This document shows, piece after piece, positions 1 to 11,458 of a stretch of DNA of 42,500 bases. This DNA comes from Prorocentrum cordatum (Eukaryota; Sar; Dinophyceae; Prorocentrales; Prorocentraceae), in NCBI GenBank assembly GCA_963575745.1, contig CAUYUJ010012536.1:272761-315260 (forward strand). The letters are read 5' to 3'. A program made the position numbers and the translations under genes. The notes under the pieces are model-generated. The model was not told where the DNA came from. It saw nothing but the letters and a program-made list of their open reading frames with translations, and ran no database searches. Position 1 is the first letter of the stretch. Every line of letters starts with the position of its first letter.

Positions 1-140
1 TATCCTCCTCCCCCTCCCCCCTTCCAGCGTCCTCCTCCCCCGTCCTCCGTCTTCCTCCCTCCCCTTCCTCCTCCTTCTCCTCCTCCTCCTCCTCCTCGTG
101 CTGCTCTTCCTCCTCCTTCTCTTCCTCCTCCTTTTTTCAT
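1..140. repeat. CT-rich TCC/TCT microsatellite
   Basis: Imperfect pyrimidine repeat built from TCC and TCT units. It continues off the left edge. No gene signal. Confidence 0.9.
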
Positions 141-179
141 CACGAATGCACAGGAGGACCCAGCAATCAGGGGCGGCGA

Positions 180-3100
180 CGGAAAACTGGAACTGGACTG
201 GATTCAACGGAATCAAATGAAACCGGTCGCACACTGCCGAGCAGCTGCGGAGTCAAGCCCTCGATGCTCCCTGCTGCTCAGCAGACCAGGTGATAAACCC
301 TGGCGGCAATGTTCCAGCTGACCACGCACGAGTGGCCCTGTCTGTCCCCCCATGTCCCACGGGCGCAAAGGCCACATGCATTCCTCAACGTCTGAAGCTT
401 GGCGCGCCCGCCCGGCTGCGAGCCCGAGGCCCCGCAGAGCCGGCACCACCACGCTCCTCGGGCGTCCACGGCTCGATGGGAGTCATGGGTCGTGCAAGGC
501 CCGCCCCGGCACCCCCCCGCTTCCCACCCCAACGCATCTCCTCTCCAGTGGCCTCGTCCTCCAAACTTTGCACTGCCAAGCCAAGGGTGACCTGAAGGCC
601 TGAAGGGGAGGGGGGGGGGCGCGAGAGGAGCCCGCGCTCGCCTGGTCGATGCCGTCCACGGCCCGGCGCCCCTCGCCTTCTCTTCTGCGTTTCGGGCAGC
701 GCGGGGGGAGGGGCCATAAGGGGATCGGGCCGCCACGGCTGTGTGATGAGCCACTCCCAAAACATGTTCATGGATACGCAGACAGCGCCCATCGGCCTCC
801 ACAAGCTTGAGCACTTGCACGCAAGGGATCTGACGCTCGCTTGCCGCTTCCTTGGCCGCCGTGTCCGCCGCCCCCTTGGCCAGCCACTGCAAACCCTTGG
901 GTCGACCAGGGTTGCTGGGGCCGCGTGGCTCTTGACTTTGGTCATGCCGATATGTCAACCCTCGGCGTGCCTTCAGAAAATCTCCCCAGCGGACAGATTT
1001 ATAGCGCGGCTGTGATGGGCCCCCATATGGAACGCTTTCACCGCTCAGTCTCTGTCAACAACAATCTCATCTCAAGGGGGGGCCACTCGCGTGCAAGAGT
1101 GCCTCTGTGGCCCCGCGAAGCCTTGCCATAGGCACCGTCTGTTGGTGGCCGAGAAGGGGGCCGCTCCCCCGCCACGTAAGATATTTGCCCCTCGGTTAGG
1201 CCCCAAGAACACCTGCACAGCCTAGCCTCAAACAAATACTTCCCTCCCGATCCGTCGGAGACGGCGATGTCTCCTGGCTCGGGCTGGATCGGGCCCGCGG
1301 CTGGGAAGCCGAAGCAACGCGGGCGAGCATCAACGACTGCGTCAGCAAATTCCATGTGCCCACGTTATCGACCAGGGCCTGCTTGACTCCCTCGCGAGCT
1401 TCTTCTGACATGTTAAATTGAACCCCCAGGACGCCGGCGTTCTGCGGGCGTTCCCAGAATTATCGAAGCACGGCTAACTCAGCAGCGCCGCGACGAGGGC
1501 AACCGGAGCGTTTGGCCCCTGGGAGGCCTGCCAGAGACGGTTCTTTGGGACCCTGGCCTGGGGTCGCCTTCCAAGGCGGCCCGGCCCATGATGTGTTCGC
1601 CGTCGAGCTCCTCAGGCGGCGGAGGAGGGGGGTGGGCCTCGGGCCCCCAGCGGTGACTTGTCTGATGGCCTGGCCAGCATCGCGGAGCAGAGCGTCTGCC
1701 TCCTGGGGCGCAGGCCCCCCATGCAGCCGCTCCGCCCGCGGCCTCCTCCATGACCTCCCCATCCTGCCCAAAACGGCGCGAAATGGGCCGCGCGGCCCCT
1801 GCTGCCGCGTCGCGCAACTGGCGGGTCTTCACTCTGGCCCCGTCCAGCGGCAGTGGCGACTGGGCGACTGGCCATGCTCCCAGGCAGCGGCTCATCTACA
1901 CCGCTCTGGGCACTGCGTTGCCTTCCAAGGGATCAAATTGCTCCTGGGTCAATCCAGAGCCTGGGCCCAGGGGCCTTCCAGGGTCCAGGAGCCTTCCAGC
2001 CGAGATCCACCACGTTGGCGACGACAACCCCTACGGGCGTCTCGACGCGGCCAAATTCGGAATTGGTCGAGCTGAATTGAATCCAAAACTGTCTCCGCGC
2101 AACAGTCAGCGCCGCTCGTGCTTCCAGCGCGAGGCCGGGCGCAATCTCCACCCTAGTCTGACACATATGGGGGCGACCAAAAACATGCGGCTCCTGCTTC
2201 GAGCTGAACGCAAGGCGCAATGCAAAACGTGGCACAGCCCCCAGACGCATCCCTGCGAACCCAGATGCCTGGCCTCGGGGCATGAGGGGGGGCACCTGGG
2301 CCCATGCCCATGTCTTTGCAGCCCCATGCGACCAAGTGGAGGAACTCTGTCTTGCCTAACTTAGCAGCTAGGGACTTGCCATTCGCAGCCTGCGCTGTCG
2401 TGGCACCCCTACTCATAGCCGCAGCGAATCTTTTCTCCACGGTCTCCACCGAGCGACGACTGGACGATCCGTCGACCCCGAGATCTTTGACTCGTGGCGG
2501 TGTCTGGACGTTGATGCCACAGGAAGATAACGACTGCGAAACTGTCGTGCCTCTGGCGACATCGCAACGATGGCACTCTGGCTCGAGACCGCGAGACAAC
2601 TCGGTCTGCTTAGGGCCATAGACGACTTGGCCACCTGCACCGATAGATCCTGGACGGTCTGGTTGCGCCCGAGAGCGCGCTGGGACATGTCGTCCAAACA
2701 AGTGCCCAATATCAAAATCTAAACTTAGCATTCAGATTGTGCAACATCTCCCACATGTAGACCCGCGAGGCCTCAACATTGCATCCACTTAGGAGGCCAC
2801 AGAGCGAAATCATGGTTTCGCTCAGGTCCCCCTTCTGCTCGGAGCCTGCGCGGGCTGAAATGCACTTGCATGGCCCATGGGAACAACGGCGGACGGGATG
2901 CCCCACGATTTTTGCCAGCCAGAAACACGCCTAGGCCCTATAATATCTCCCGCCAGGCCGGATCCTGGACGCTCGTTACCTCGAAGCGAAATTCGCGCAA
3001 GAACGCCGCGCGCAGTAGTGGGTTCCCTCGCGCCGCCCTATCACAGATCCCCCCGTCGGCACAGCGCGCAAACTCCTTGCGCCCCATTGTACAAGACTTG

Positions 3101-4790
3101 CGTCGAAAACATCTGCCTATCCACCGCGGCAGACTTATAATCGAGATGGACTGCGTTATCTTCGGATCGGGTTGGCCACTGAAAATGGGCTTCGACCCCG
3201 CGGAGCACCCGAAGCAATTTTGGGAGGCCCCCCCTTGGGGGTTCGGCTCGCCATCGGGGGCTCTGGCAGTCAGGCCCCATCCATTCATTGCGGCGAAAAC
3301 CGGGCAAACCTGAACGCAACTGTTCAAGTTTCCGGGGCTCAGGCCACCATGTGACCCTGAGTCAGGCCCGTGAACTCGAACCACGAAAGCGCCTTCCGAG
3401 GCTGGCCCCTGGGGCTCCCATTGGGGTCCCTGGGGAGCCGCAACTTAGACCAGTGCCTCGCCTTAGCCTCAACTGTTTTGATGGGCTCGCTAACCGTGTA
3501 CACGTCTAGTTCCTCGGCTAGCTCGGTGTCGGCCTGGCCCCGCGTCTTAGCCCAACGGTGGATCGGCCCTGCCCCGGCGCGCAAACTACGAAGGAACCAC
3601 TCCTCAAGCCCTTAGGAGAGGCCACGAGAGATTCCTTTTTTCCAACCCCGCAACCAACCTCCAAAGCTCCACCCCCATCCCTTTTTAACAGAGACGTGTC
3701 CTCCACCTGCGGTCAGGCGACCGCGCAAGCATGGTCAGGAGAGCGGTGGCTCGCTCATCCAGTGACGTTGCGTCTACGTGTTGGCACTTGCCAACCTTCT
3801 TCTGGGAACTAACCGTGGCCTTGTCGACCACATGGGCCTTCCGCTGCTAAACTGCCGTGGCCTTAGCATCCTCGAAGTGGGCCTCCAGCGCCATCCACCC
3901 GACCAGCCTCCGAGCCCGTCATCCACCAAGGTGGTCTCGCCTCAAACCACGTTCACAATCTCAGCGTCCGTCGGGGGCCCTTGACGCGCGGCCGCACGAG
4001 CGAGCTCCACGTCCGAGTCGCTCCCCTTCACCAGGCGCTCCGCTGCCATCTCAGACCCCATGTGGTCCCTGGAGGTTTTGCGCCTGACGTCGCTCATGTC
4101 CTGGATTTTTTCAATGGCGATGCCGTTCCCGACTTCGGCGCTCACTGCCTCCACGTGAATTCCACTGGCGATGGGGGCCTCTCATCCCCACCGAGATCGG
4201 GACAGGGGACAATGGGATCCTGTACTGATATTTGAAGGCTTGCTTGTCGAACGCCGCATTGATTCCAAAGTGTGGGGCCGCCCACGGGCCCTCGAGGTCC
4301 CACTCCAGTTTGGCCCCCGTGGCCGGATCTCATGACGCCATCATGTGGTCAATGTGCCTACCTCCTGTTGGGCGGACCCCAAGGGTGATCGGAGTTCCTC
4401 TCAAGTAGGTGTCCCACCCAGCGGGCCTGGTCTCCTCCAACATCATGTGCGAGTCTCCCATTCGGATGAGAAGCCAATCCGTCTCCTTGAGCATTCTGAC
4501 ACTCCCGTTCATCATGAGAAACTCTGCAACTGGCGAGGCCCATGACCAACACGAAGTACGCGGCGACGAACCGCACCTCGAAGCCACCTTCCAAACAGAC
4601 AAACTGCCCCCTCCACTGCATCATGGCCCCCACGTGCTCAGGTGGCTGGTGGAGGCCTTTGCGCGCGTCCGTGATGGGCCAGCTCATGAGCCTCGTTCTC
4701 GCACGCAGCAATACTGCGCCATGGCCCTGTTTGCCCGCATTCAACGCCGGTGTGGCTGGAATGGGAACGACACATAAAGAACCCATGGGC
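180..4790. other. Long stretch with no recognisable gene
   Basis: No intact gene was identified. Both strands have many short open stretches, for example minus 2153-2731, minus 2938-3384 and minus 4330-4602, but each is cut by stops and frame changes and none shows a domain I recognise. The minus-strand peptides have fairly natural composition, so this may be an old decayed coding element. That is inference only; host intergenic DNA fits equally well. Confidence 0.4.
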
Positions 4791-4794
4791 CTGG

Positions 4795-4925
4795 CGTGCA
4801 CTTGGGCGTGGGCGTGGGCGTGGGCGCGGGCGTCGTTGTCGTCGTCGTCGTCGTCGTCGTCGTCTTCGTCGTCTTCGTCGTCGGCGGCGGCAGCGGCGGC
4901 GGCAACTCGGCGGCGGCGCCGTCGT
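4795..4925. repeat. GTGGGC and CGT microsatellites
   Basis: A short GTGGGC hexamer run passes into (CGT)n and then GGC-rich repeats. The runs are open in several frames, giving low-complexity Val or Arg tracts that I do not regard as protein. Confidence 0.85.
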
Positions 4926-5037
4926 CGACGCCGGCCGCGGGGGCGGCGCCGGCTTCCCTGTGGGCAGCATCTGCGTGAGCGGGGCCGCCTGCCCAGCCCC
5001 CCCTTCTTGCCGCGCGGCTGCCCTCGCGGCCGTATGC

Positions 5038-5075
5038 TTAGGTTGGGCAAGCCCTCCTACAGGCGAATTCTGAAA
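5038..5075 (+). mobile_element. Orphan left end of a GTCGGGC-family TIR element
   Basis: TTAG followed by GTTGGGC, then CCCTCCTACAGG and GAATTCTGAAAGAAC. This is the same order as the left ends of the complete elements at 22397 and 24160, with one change in the core. No matching right end was found before 6.1 kb. AT microsatellite and the fold-back element follow at once, so the rest was probably lost or replaced. Confidence 0.6.
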
Positions 5076-5079
5076 GAAC

Positions 5080-5125
5080 TAATGGTGTATATATATATAT
5101 ATATATATACACATATATGTATACC
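5080..5125. repeat. TA-rich microsatellite
   Basis: (TA)n with some CA, abutting the left end of the fold-back element. Confidence 0.9.
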
Positions 5126-5739
5126 GATACATGTTTACATCGGCGCTACGAAAGTTTTGGCAAGTTTTGTGTTACCAGCTAAACAACGAATCTCATTTTG
5201 CAGGAAGTCCTGCGCGGGAGCGCCATGTCGAAATCGAAGCAAAAAAGTTTCGAATTCTATGTTTGAGGAAGTCCTAGGCGGGAACGCCATTTCGAAATCG
5301 AACCCGGAAAATTCGAAATCGTTCGAAATCGCTTTTCGAGGAAGTATCAAGCGAAACCGCCGTTTCAAAATGGCCACACCGCTTGGCATTTAAAATGTTA
5401 AAAGCCCTGACCCGAAAACACGAAAATGCAGTTTTCCCTTAGGACTTCCTCCCCGAAGCGAGCTCGACTGGATTTCGAAACCCTCGGGCTCGATTTCGAA
5501 ATGTGGTTTTCGCCTAGGACTTCCTCCCCAAAACGAGCTCGACTGGATTTCAAAACCCGCGGGCTCGATTCCGGAAGGGCGGTGCCGCCCGAGACTGGAG
5601 CGAAAAATGCTTCAACCGAACATTGTACTGGGGCCCCGCGGCCTAACGGGCCCACTGCCAACGTTGTACTGGGGCCCCGTCGCCTAACGGGAGGCGCTGA
5701 ATGTTGGTCGAACTTTCGTAGCGGCGAAGTATACATATC
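5126..5739. mobile_element. 614-bp fold-back (MITE-like) element with internal tandem units
   Basis: The ends are inverted copies sharing CGCTACGAAAGTT; the imperfect TIR is about 30 bp. Inside, the left half carries three related units of about 70 bp that start GGAAGTCCT and contain TTTCGAAATCGA. The right half carries two such units in opposite orientation near 5437-5575, so the whole segment can fold into a long hairpin. The right arm also holds a tandem pair containing TGTACTGGGGCCCCG (5622-5690). There is no transposase ORF. Both sides are TA-rich, so a target duplication cannot be defined. Confidence 0.7.
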
Positions 5740-5945
5740 TAGGAATGATCATATATATATAAATATATATGTAAAGGGATGATAAGCACATAGGAGTAAT
5801 GCGTATGTATGCATATACAGAAAGCGATCGCCTATATATATACATATATATATATATACAAATGTATACACATAACACACCTATGTATATATCCATGTGT
5901 AGAAAGATACACATATAGGGATGCCTTGTATATATACATACAAGA
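5740..5945. repeat. TATA/CATA microsatellite
   Basis: Interrupted TA, CATA and GTATA runs to the right of the fold-back element. No coding signal. Confidence 0.9.
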
Positions 5946-6895
5946 CTGCAGTGGCGCTTCGCACCGTGCACCTTGGTCCTTGGAGTTTGGCATGGAGGCG
6001 AAGTGGCAGGAGGTTGAGCACGCAACGTAGCGCTTACTGCTTGCTGCCCCTTCCAGCACCGCCGTTCTAATAATGATTCGCTATCCTTCCTTCATGCCTC
6101 TTCTTTTTCATTATTGCCATACGCTGCGCATTCTCCCATCCTCCTCAGCTCTTTTTGCGGAGTTTCCTCCTTGGAGAGCCCCTGGGGGCCTCACAGAAGT
6201 GCTTCAATCTTTCTTAAGGCCTTCTGGAGACCTCCGGGGCGTGTTCTGGGGGCCTCTGGGGGCTTCCTCGGGCCGCCCTGCCTCCAACCGCGGTCTCCCT
6301 GAACGACCGGGTCACGATTTGGAATGCTTCGGCGGGCGTCTTGGGGCCATCCTGGGCCGCCATGGGGCTCTCGTAGTGCCATCTCGGACCCCTGGTGTGC
6401 CGTTTTGGAGCTCTCTTGGACTGCCATCAGCCCTTTCGGATGGTTGTGGGGCGACTTGGGAGCCTCCCAGGCGGCGTCGGACCCCGCGAAAACCGCCGTC
6501 TTGGAGCGTCGGGAAGCCGAAAAGAGGACAACCTCCAAATTCACCAAAAACCGTAGAAAATCAATGGTGTTTGCCTCTTGGGGCCTTCTTGTGAGTGTTC
6601 GCCTCTTGGGGCCTTCTTGTGAGTGTTCTTGGACGTCTCCTGAGACGCTTTGGAGCGATCTTTGGGGGTATGACGGCTTCTTGGGGATCGTCGTGGGCCG
6701 CGTTGGGGCTCTCTGGGGTCGTTTCGGGAGCGCGACGGAACGCCAGGAACCCGTCTGGGGCAGTCTTCGGGCTCTCGTGAGATTCTCCCGGGTCGTCTGA
6801 AGGGTTGCCCGGAGGCCTGGGGAGGGCCAAATTCGTTAGGGGGGGTGGGGGGGCTTTTTCAGCGTCCCTGGCCCTTTAAACAAAACTGAATCGGC
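5946..6895. other. Degenerate CTTGGGGCC-type repeat region, no gene
   Basis: Loosely periodic stretches rich in CTTGGGGCC and CTCTTGG. They resemble, in opposite sense, the CCAAGAGGG-rich stretch at 28960-29580. A perfect tandem duplication of 28 bp occurs at 6573-6600 and 6601-6628. The short ORFs here show no recognisable domain. Confidence 0.6.
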
Positions 6896-6896
6896 A

Positions 6897-7600
6897 CATC
6901 GACATATACAGATACATGGTATATACATTGTATACATCTATACATACATACATACATGCATACATACATACATACATCCATCCATATACATATATATATG
7001 CATACATGCGTGCATGCATACATACATGAATATGTATACATGCATACATACATACATGCAGACTTACCGATACATACTTACATAAGCATAAACATAAACA
7101 TAAGCATACACATACGCATATACATATACGTATGCAAGTACACATTGACATACACATACACATACATATGCATATACATATACATATACATATACGTATA
7201 CATATACATATACATATACATGTACATGTACATATACATATACATATCCATATACATACACATACACATATACATATACACATACATATACATATACATA
7301 TACATATATATATATATATACATATACGTATACATATACATATACATATGCATATGCATAGACATAAGCATATACATGTGCATATACATATACATATACA
7401 GATACATATGCATATGCATATGCATATGCATATACATATACAGATGCATACACATATACATATACATATGTCTATACATGCGTATATACATATACGTATG
7501 TATGCGTGTAGAGCTGCCGATGTGTATATATACACATGCACATCGATCCATATGCATCCATATCTACAGACATACATACATATATACATACGTCTATGAC
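6897..7600. repeat. 700-bp CATA / CATATA microsatellite
   Basis: Dense CATA and TACATA repeats open in most frames as Ile/Tyr/His or Met/Tyr/Val tracts. These are repeat artefacts rather than genes. Confidence 0.95.
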
Positions 7601-8289
7601 TATAGATATGTGACCGAATAACGAGAATAGTCGAAAACTCGTGAGCGCAGGTTTTTTTCGCTGGCCGCCACCGCCGTCGTCGCCGCCGCCGAAAGGAGCT
7701 CGAGCTGCGAGGTCCGAGGGGCGCCGCCCCCCCCCCATCCCCCCCATGGGTAAGATCTTGGCATTGTTTGGCGCCTGTCTCGAGCAGGTGGAGTCTTGCC
7801 CACAGGTTGCACTGTTGCAAACACTCGTCGCACCAAGCAGAGGTCCAGAGCCAGACCTCCCTCCTTCCGCCCAACTCCGAAAGGCCGAATTTGAAGACGT
7901 TCACCTGTAGCCCAATGGTTTGCCCCGCCAGGCTCCCGCGGCGGATTTTCTATGATCCCGATTTTCAGGGCTGGCCCTGGGAGAACTGTTTGGCCAACTG
8001 GGCCCCACCTCCGGGCCGAGCCCCCCCCCACCCCCCAGACGAGCGCATGCCTGGGCCAGACACGGCGTGGGGGCAAACGGTGCTCCGAGCAGGTGCGCAC
8101 AACCTTCGTCGGGGGCTCACTGGCCCGGGTCAACGCAAAGCCCGGTCAGTCTGACCCCCGTTTGCATCGACCCCCGTCTCTTGAGCCCCGACCTCGGGCG
8201 CGGGCGCCCTGGCCGGCGCTTCGGGAGAGCCCCGGGGGCCCGGGGCCATCGTGTTCCCCAGCTCGCCGCTCCGAGCGCCGCCACCGTCG
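7601..8289. other. No recognised gene
   Basis: Mixed GC-rich sequence with short open stretches on both strands and no domain I can name. A segment of about 40 bp at 8149-8190, beginning CTGACCCCCGTTTGCAT, recurs at 20700-20741, so at least part of it is an interspersed repeat. Confidence 0.4.
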
Positions 8290-8400
8290 AGCTGTGAGTT
8301 TTTCCAGGGGCGCGTCGTGATCAGAGCTTCGACGCGGATCCAGGCGCGGCGACGAGCACGCCCCGGGAAGGCCAGGGAATCGCCGAGAGCCGTGAAAAGC
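8290..8400 (+). repeat. Diverged copy 0 of a repeated segment
   Basis: Contains CCAGGGGCGCGT, then GATCAGAGCTTCGACGCGGATCCAG. This matches in order the segments at 10500-10630 and 11120-11283. The best shared reading (plus) has the pattern QG-x-V and R-x-S-x-R-I-Q-x-R-R-R. Whether it was ever translated is unknown. Confidence 0.5.
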
Positions 8401-8461
8401 CAATCCCCATCAGGTCCGTCGGTGCTTTAAAAGGCTTCCTCCCCGAGGGCGGCGACGGCGA

Positions 8462-8640
8462 CACCGAGAAGGAGGAGGAGGAGGAGGAGGAGGAAGAGGA
8501 GGAGGAGGAGGAGGAGGAAGAGAGGAGGAGGAGGAGGCGGAGGAGGAGGAGGAGGAGGAGGAGGAAAAGGAGGAGGAGGAGGAGGAGGAGGAAAAGGAGG
8601 AGGAGGAGGAGGAGGAGGAAAAGGAGGAGGAGGCCGTTCG
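8462..8640. repeat. (GAG)n microsatellite
   Basis: GAG/GGA trinucleotide run with AAG interruptions. The poly-Leu, poly-Ser and poly-Pro readings on the other strand are artefacts. Confidence 0.95.
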
Positions 8641-10240
8641 CCACACCAAGGTTGCAACCCCCTGGGCACCTGCAGGGGCGGAGCGGGTCGTGGCCGCGTC
8701 CCCGCGCGGGACGGCGGGCTGGCTCGGAGGGCCGCGCGCGGCGTGCCACACCGTGCGGCCAGGCTGTTACCACGAGGAGCGCTGGAGTCGGACTTGGTTG
8801 GGGCGGACACGCGAGAGGACACAAGACCTTTCCGAGGGCCACGTTGCCATAGAACTGCAGGAGGCATGGGTCGCAAGACACGGGACACGAGGGTGCCCAT
8901 GACCTGGCAGGGTCGACCTACTAGTCCGGGCCGCCTGTAGGCTTCACGGGGTGTGCGGGGTGCAGCCCCTCAGCAGGGGACGGTCTGGGCAGCGGGGTGG
9001 CCCTCGAGAACAGGGCAGATAACACAAGACAACACCCGAGACTCCAGGGAAAGGGTCAAGCATACGGGAATCGTTTGGGTCGACTGTGCACAACCAGCGC
9101 GGGAAATCACACTGGAAACAAAGAGAGACAAACACAGAACAGCGCAGAGCGCACGAGACAGAGTGTCAGACAGGAGCTGACCGACGCGAACTAAAGGCAA
9201 CTCGTACATCGAGTAAGTAGCTAGCATTTGAAAGCAGACCTGGCTTCAGCATTATTCCGAAACCAACCAGTCAAGTTTTTACTGATCAATTCTGCATGCC
9301 CATCTCCGATTTCACCCTGTTTACAACCCTCTGGGACCACCCGGGGAGCCCGGCAGGGGCGAGAGGACCATCTGGAGCCAGCTTGGAGCAAACACATCGT
9401 TTGAGCTCGTGATCGCTTTGATTCTCGGCTGCGGCCAGCCCCCCAACCAGGGCGCACAAGCGGAAGCTGGGGATCCAGCACAGAACGACTCTCGACATCC
9501 ACCAAGCATGTTTCTGTGTCCCCAGACCCCCTCGCGCTGTGAACAAAAATCACGACGGGAACTGTTTCGCTCTTTTCGGCCTCCCGGGGCCCTTCCTGGG
9601 CCTCGGAACCGCCAAACACGATTCAGGATGAAAAACCGGTCCCCGGGGAAGGGGTCCAGACTTCTGAGGTAGGGAAGCGAACTCTATACACCGACGCTTT
9701 TTTCCGACCCTGTGCTGGAATTCGCACAGGAACGTGGATCCTGGTGTATACGGGATCCTGGTGTATACATTTGTCGTCGTTTCCCCTGGAGAACGGTGGA
9801 AAAGTATACACCACACCACCCCGACGTCGTCCCCGACCCTCAGAAAGTCGTGGGATTGATAAAACAACCCGCCACTGGTAATGTATATGTTCCAGTTTCC
9901 GATGAGGGGTACGTCCCGACAAAAATCGCGACGTCGGGGGTCTGGGTCTCAACTGCATGGGTTGTCCTCTCGGTCGGCACGGGATGCTTTCTCGGCCCTC
10001 TCAGTGTCACGACCGCCGCTCCACGGCAGCAGCGGCATGCCCAAATCCCTCACCGCCCCTACCCCGAGATGCGGGGCGGGGGGAGATCAGTAGCCTAGAC
10101 CTCAGGAATCCCGAGAGGCGATTGCGCGGGAAGCCGCCCTTCCCCAAGATGCGGGGCGGGGAGCGGTCAACATCCTCAGGCCATCCGGAATCGCGAGATG
10201 CCGCCGCAGGCGAAAGGGAGGACATCTGGTGGTTTTCATG
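8641..10240. other. No recognised gene; local duplications
   Basis: No identifiable coding region. GGATCCTGGTGTATAC occurs twice in a row at 9735-9770. Around 10067-10210 there is a diverged tandem pair with a period of about 80 bp, each unit starting at GATGCGGGGCGGG. Confidence 0.5.
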
Positions 10241-10248
10241 TATTAGTG

Positions 10249-10402
10249 TCAGGTCGGGCATGTCCCACTACGGGCGGATTTTGGACGAAAAATAAAAGAT
10301 ACACAAAACATACCCCAAAAGATTCAAACATATTTTTGGTTAAATAATTGTGTTTGGGCTATTTTTGAAGTTCCCCCCTGTAGAAAGACAGGCCCGACTT
10401 AC
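10249..10402 (+). mobile_element. GTCGGGC-family TIR element (introner-like), copy A
   Basis: Begins TCAG-GTCGGGC and ends GCCCGAC-TTAC. The inverted ends pair over about 25 bp. It is flanked by 8-bp duplications TATTAGTG (10241-10248) and TATTTGTG (10403-10410), one mismatch. Interior order is as in the other copies: TTTTGGACGAA near the left end, GGCTATTTTTGAAG near the right. It has no ORF, so it is non-autonomous. Confidence 0.85.
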
Positions 10403-10632
10403 TATTTGTGGCTCGCTCCCCTCACGGCTTGAAGCCCTCGCCGCCGTGGTCCAGGCGCAAGAAGCCCGCGGTGCGCGCCTCCATGGGGGAACCGAAACGA
10501 CGTGCCGCTGCTGCTGCGCCATGAAGCTCTCCCGGGCCGCGTCCACACCAGCATCTCGAGGCGACGCCAGCCGTGGCGAGAAGGGCCTCGCGAGGAGGCT
10601 CCCAAAGGTGAAAACGCGGCAGGGGTAGCGGT
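10403..10632 (+). repeat. Copy 1 of the repeated segment, between two TIR elements
   Basis: Bounded by copy A on the left and a second-family TIR element on the right. From about 10500 it aligns with 11120-11283 (CTCGAGGCGACGCCAGCCGTGGCGA against TTCGAGGCGAATCCAGCGGTGGCGA). A plus reading gives a conserved T-x-I-S-R-R-x-Q-x-W-R in both. It could be a duplicated exon or plain repeat DNA. Confidence 0.5.
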
Positions 10633-10807
10633 GTTCGGCGGTGGACAGACCTCTCTTTAGCAAACCACCCTCTGAATGAAAACGGCCTGGGACGGAAGCC
10701 GACGGACCTGGACCCGCAAAAATGACGGCCGCGACGCCCTCTCGCGAACCGAGAACGGCCAATCCGCTAATCGACGTGTCAGGGTAGGAGGCCTATCCAC
10801 CTCCGAA
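10633..10807. mobile_element. GGTGGACAG-family TIR element, copy 1
   Basis: Ends are inverted copies: GTTCGGCGGTGGACAGACC at the left, and TTCGGAGGTGGATAGGCC when the right end is read on the minus strand. Candidate 8-bp flanks are GTAGCGGT (10625-10632) and GTATGGGT (10808-10815), 6 of 8 identical. The whole insert matches 15192-15359 in opposite orientation. No ORF. Confidence 0.75.
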
Positions 10808-11090
10808 GTATGGGTACCTTGTCCTCCTCCTCCGAGCCTCCCTCCTCCCGAAGCGCTGGATGCCCCATACCCCCTGGACCAGCAGCGGCCCTCCTTTGAG
10901 CAGAGACCGACCGTCCCGGCATTCCTGTAGACCTACCACGAACTCTTCTCGGAACCAGAAGATGTTCTCAGAACAAAAATAACAGTGTTCTGAGAGCAGA
11001 AGCCCGATGTGGAAAAAAAGAAGACAGCCCCAGCCAGAAGTGTTCTGAGAGCATCCCATGGAAACCATTTTAAAAGGTTATCTTGGAACA
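10808..11090. other. Unassigned segment with a small hairpin
   Basis: No gene recognised. TGTTCTCAGAAC near 10962 and GTTCTGAGAGCA near 10988 can pair, and GTTCTGAGAGCA recurs near 11044. The segment begins with GTATGGGTACCTT, which recurs after the next TIR element at 11461. Confidence 0.4.
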
Positions 11091-11283
11091 TTGCTTGGTA
11101 GGCCTATAGGCACGCCAAGACGCTTCGCCACTGGGGAGACCAAAAGGTACCGATACCGCTACTCCCCGGACCTCTCCAGGGGTGCGTTCTGACCAGGATT
11201 TCGAGGCGAATCCAGCGGTGGCGACGAGGGAAGCCCAGGAGGCCCAACAAAAGGGGGGAAACGGGCGAAGGGCAGATGTGTGG
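11091..11283 (+). repeat. Copy 2 of the repeated segment
   Basis: The best-preserved copy, containing CTCTCCAGGGGTGCGTTCTGACCAGG and then GGCGAATCCAGCGGTGGCGACGAGG. Its right edge is the target duplication of the TIR element at 11284. Open in several frames; product unknown. Confidence 0.5.
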
Positions 11284-11458
11284 GCAAGTCGGGCCTGTCC
11301 CTCCACAGGGGGAATATTCAAAAATAGTCAAAAAGATAGTCCGGAGACTATTCTTGGAGTTTTCTTTGGCCCATTTTTGGAAAGAAAAAAAAAAAAAAAA
11401 TGTCACTTTCTGTGGTTCGTCGGAAATTCCCCCCTGTAGGGGGACACGCCCGACTCAA
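11284..11458 (-). mobile_element. GTCGGGC-family TIR element, copy B (reverse orientation)
   Basis: Ends GCAA-GTCGGGC and GCCCGAC-TCAA. The interior order (TTCGGACGAA-like left end, GACTATTTTTGAATATTC right end) reads on the minus strand, so this copy is inverted relative to copy A. Flanks ATGTGTGG (11276-11283) and AGGTATGG (11459-11466) agree at 6 of 8 positions. It contains a long A run near 11383-11400. Confidence 0.8.
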
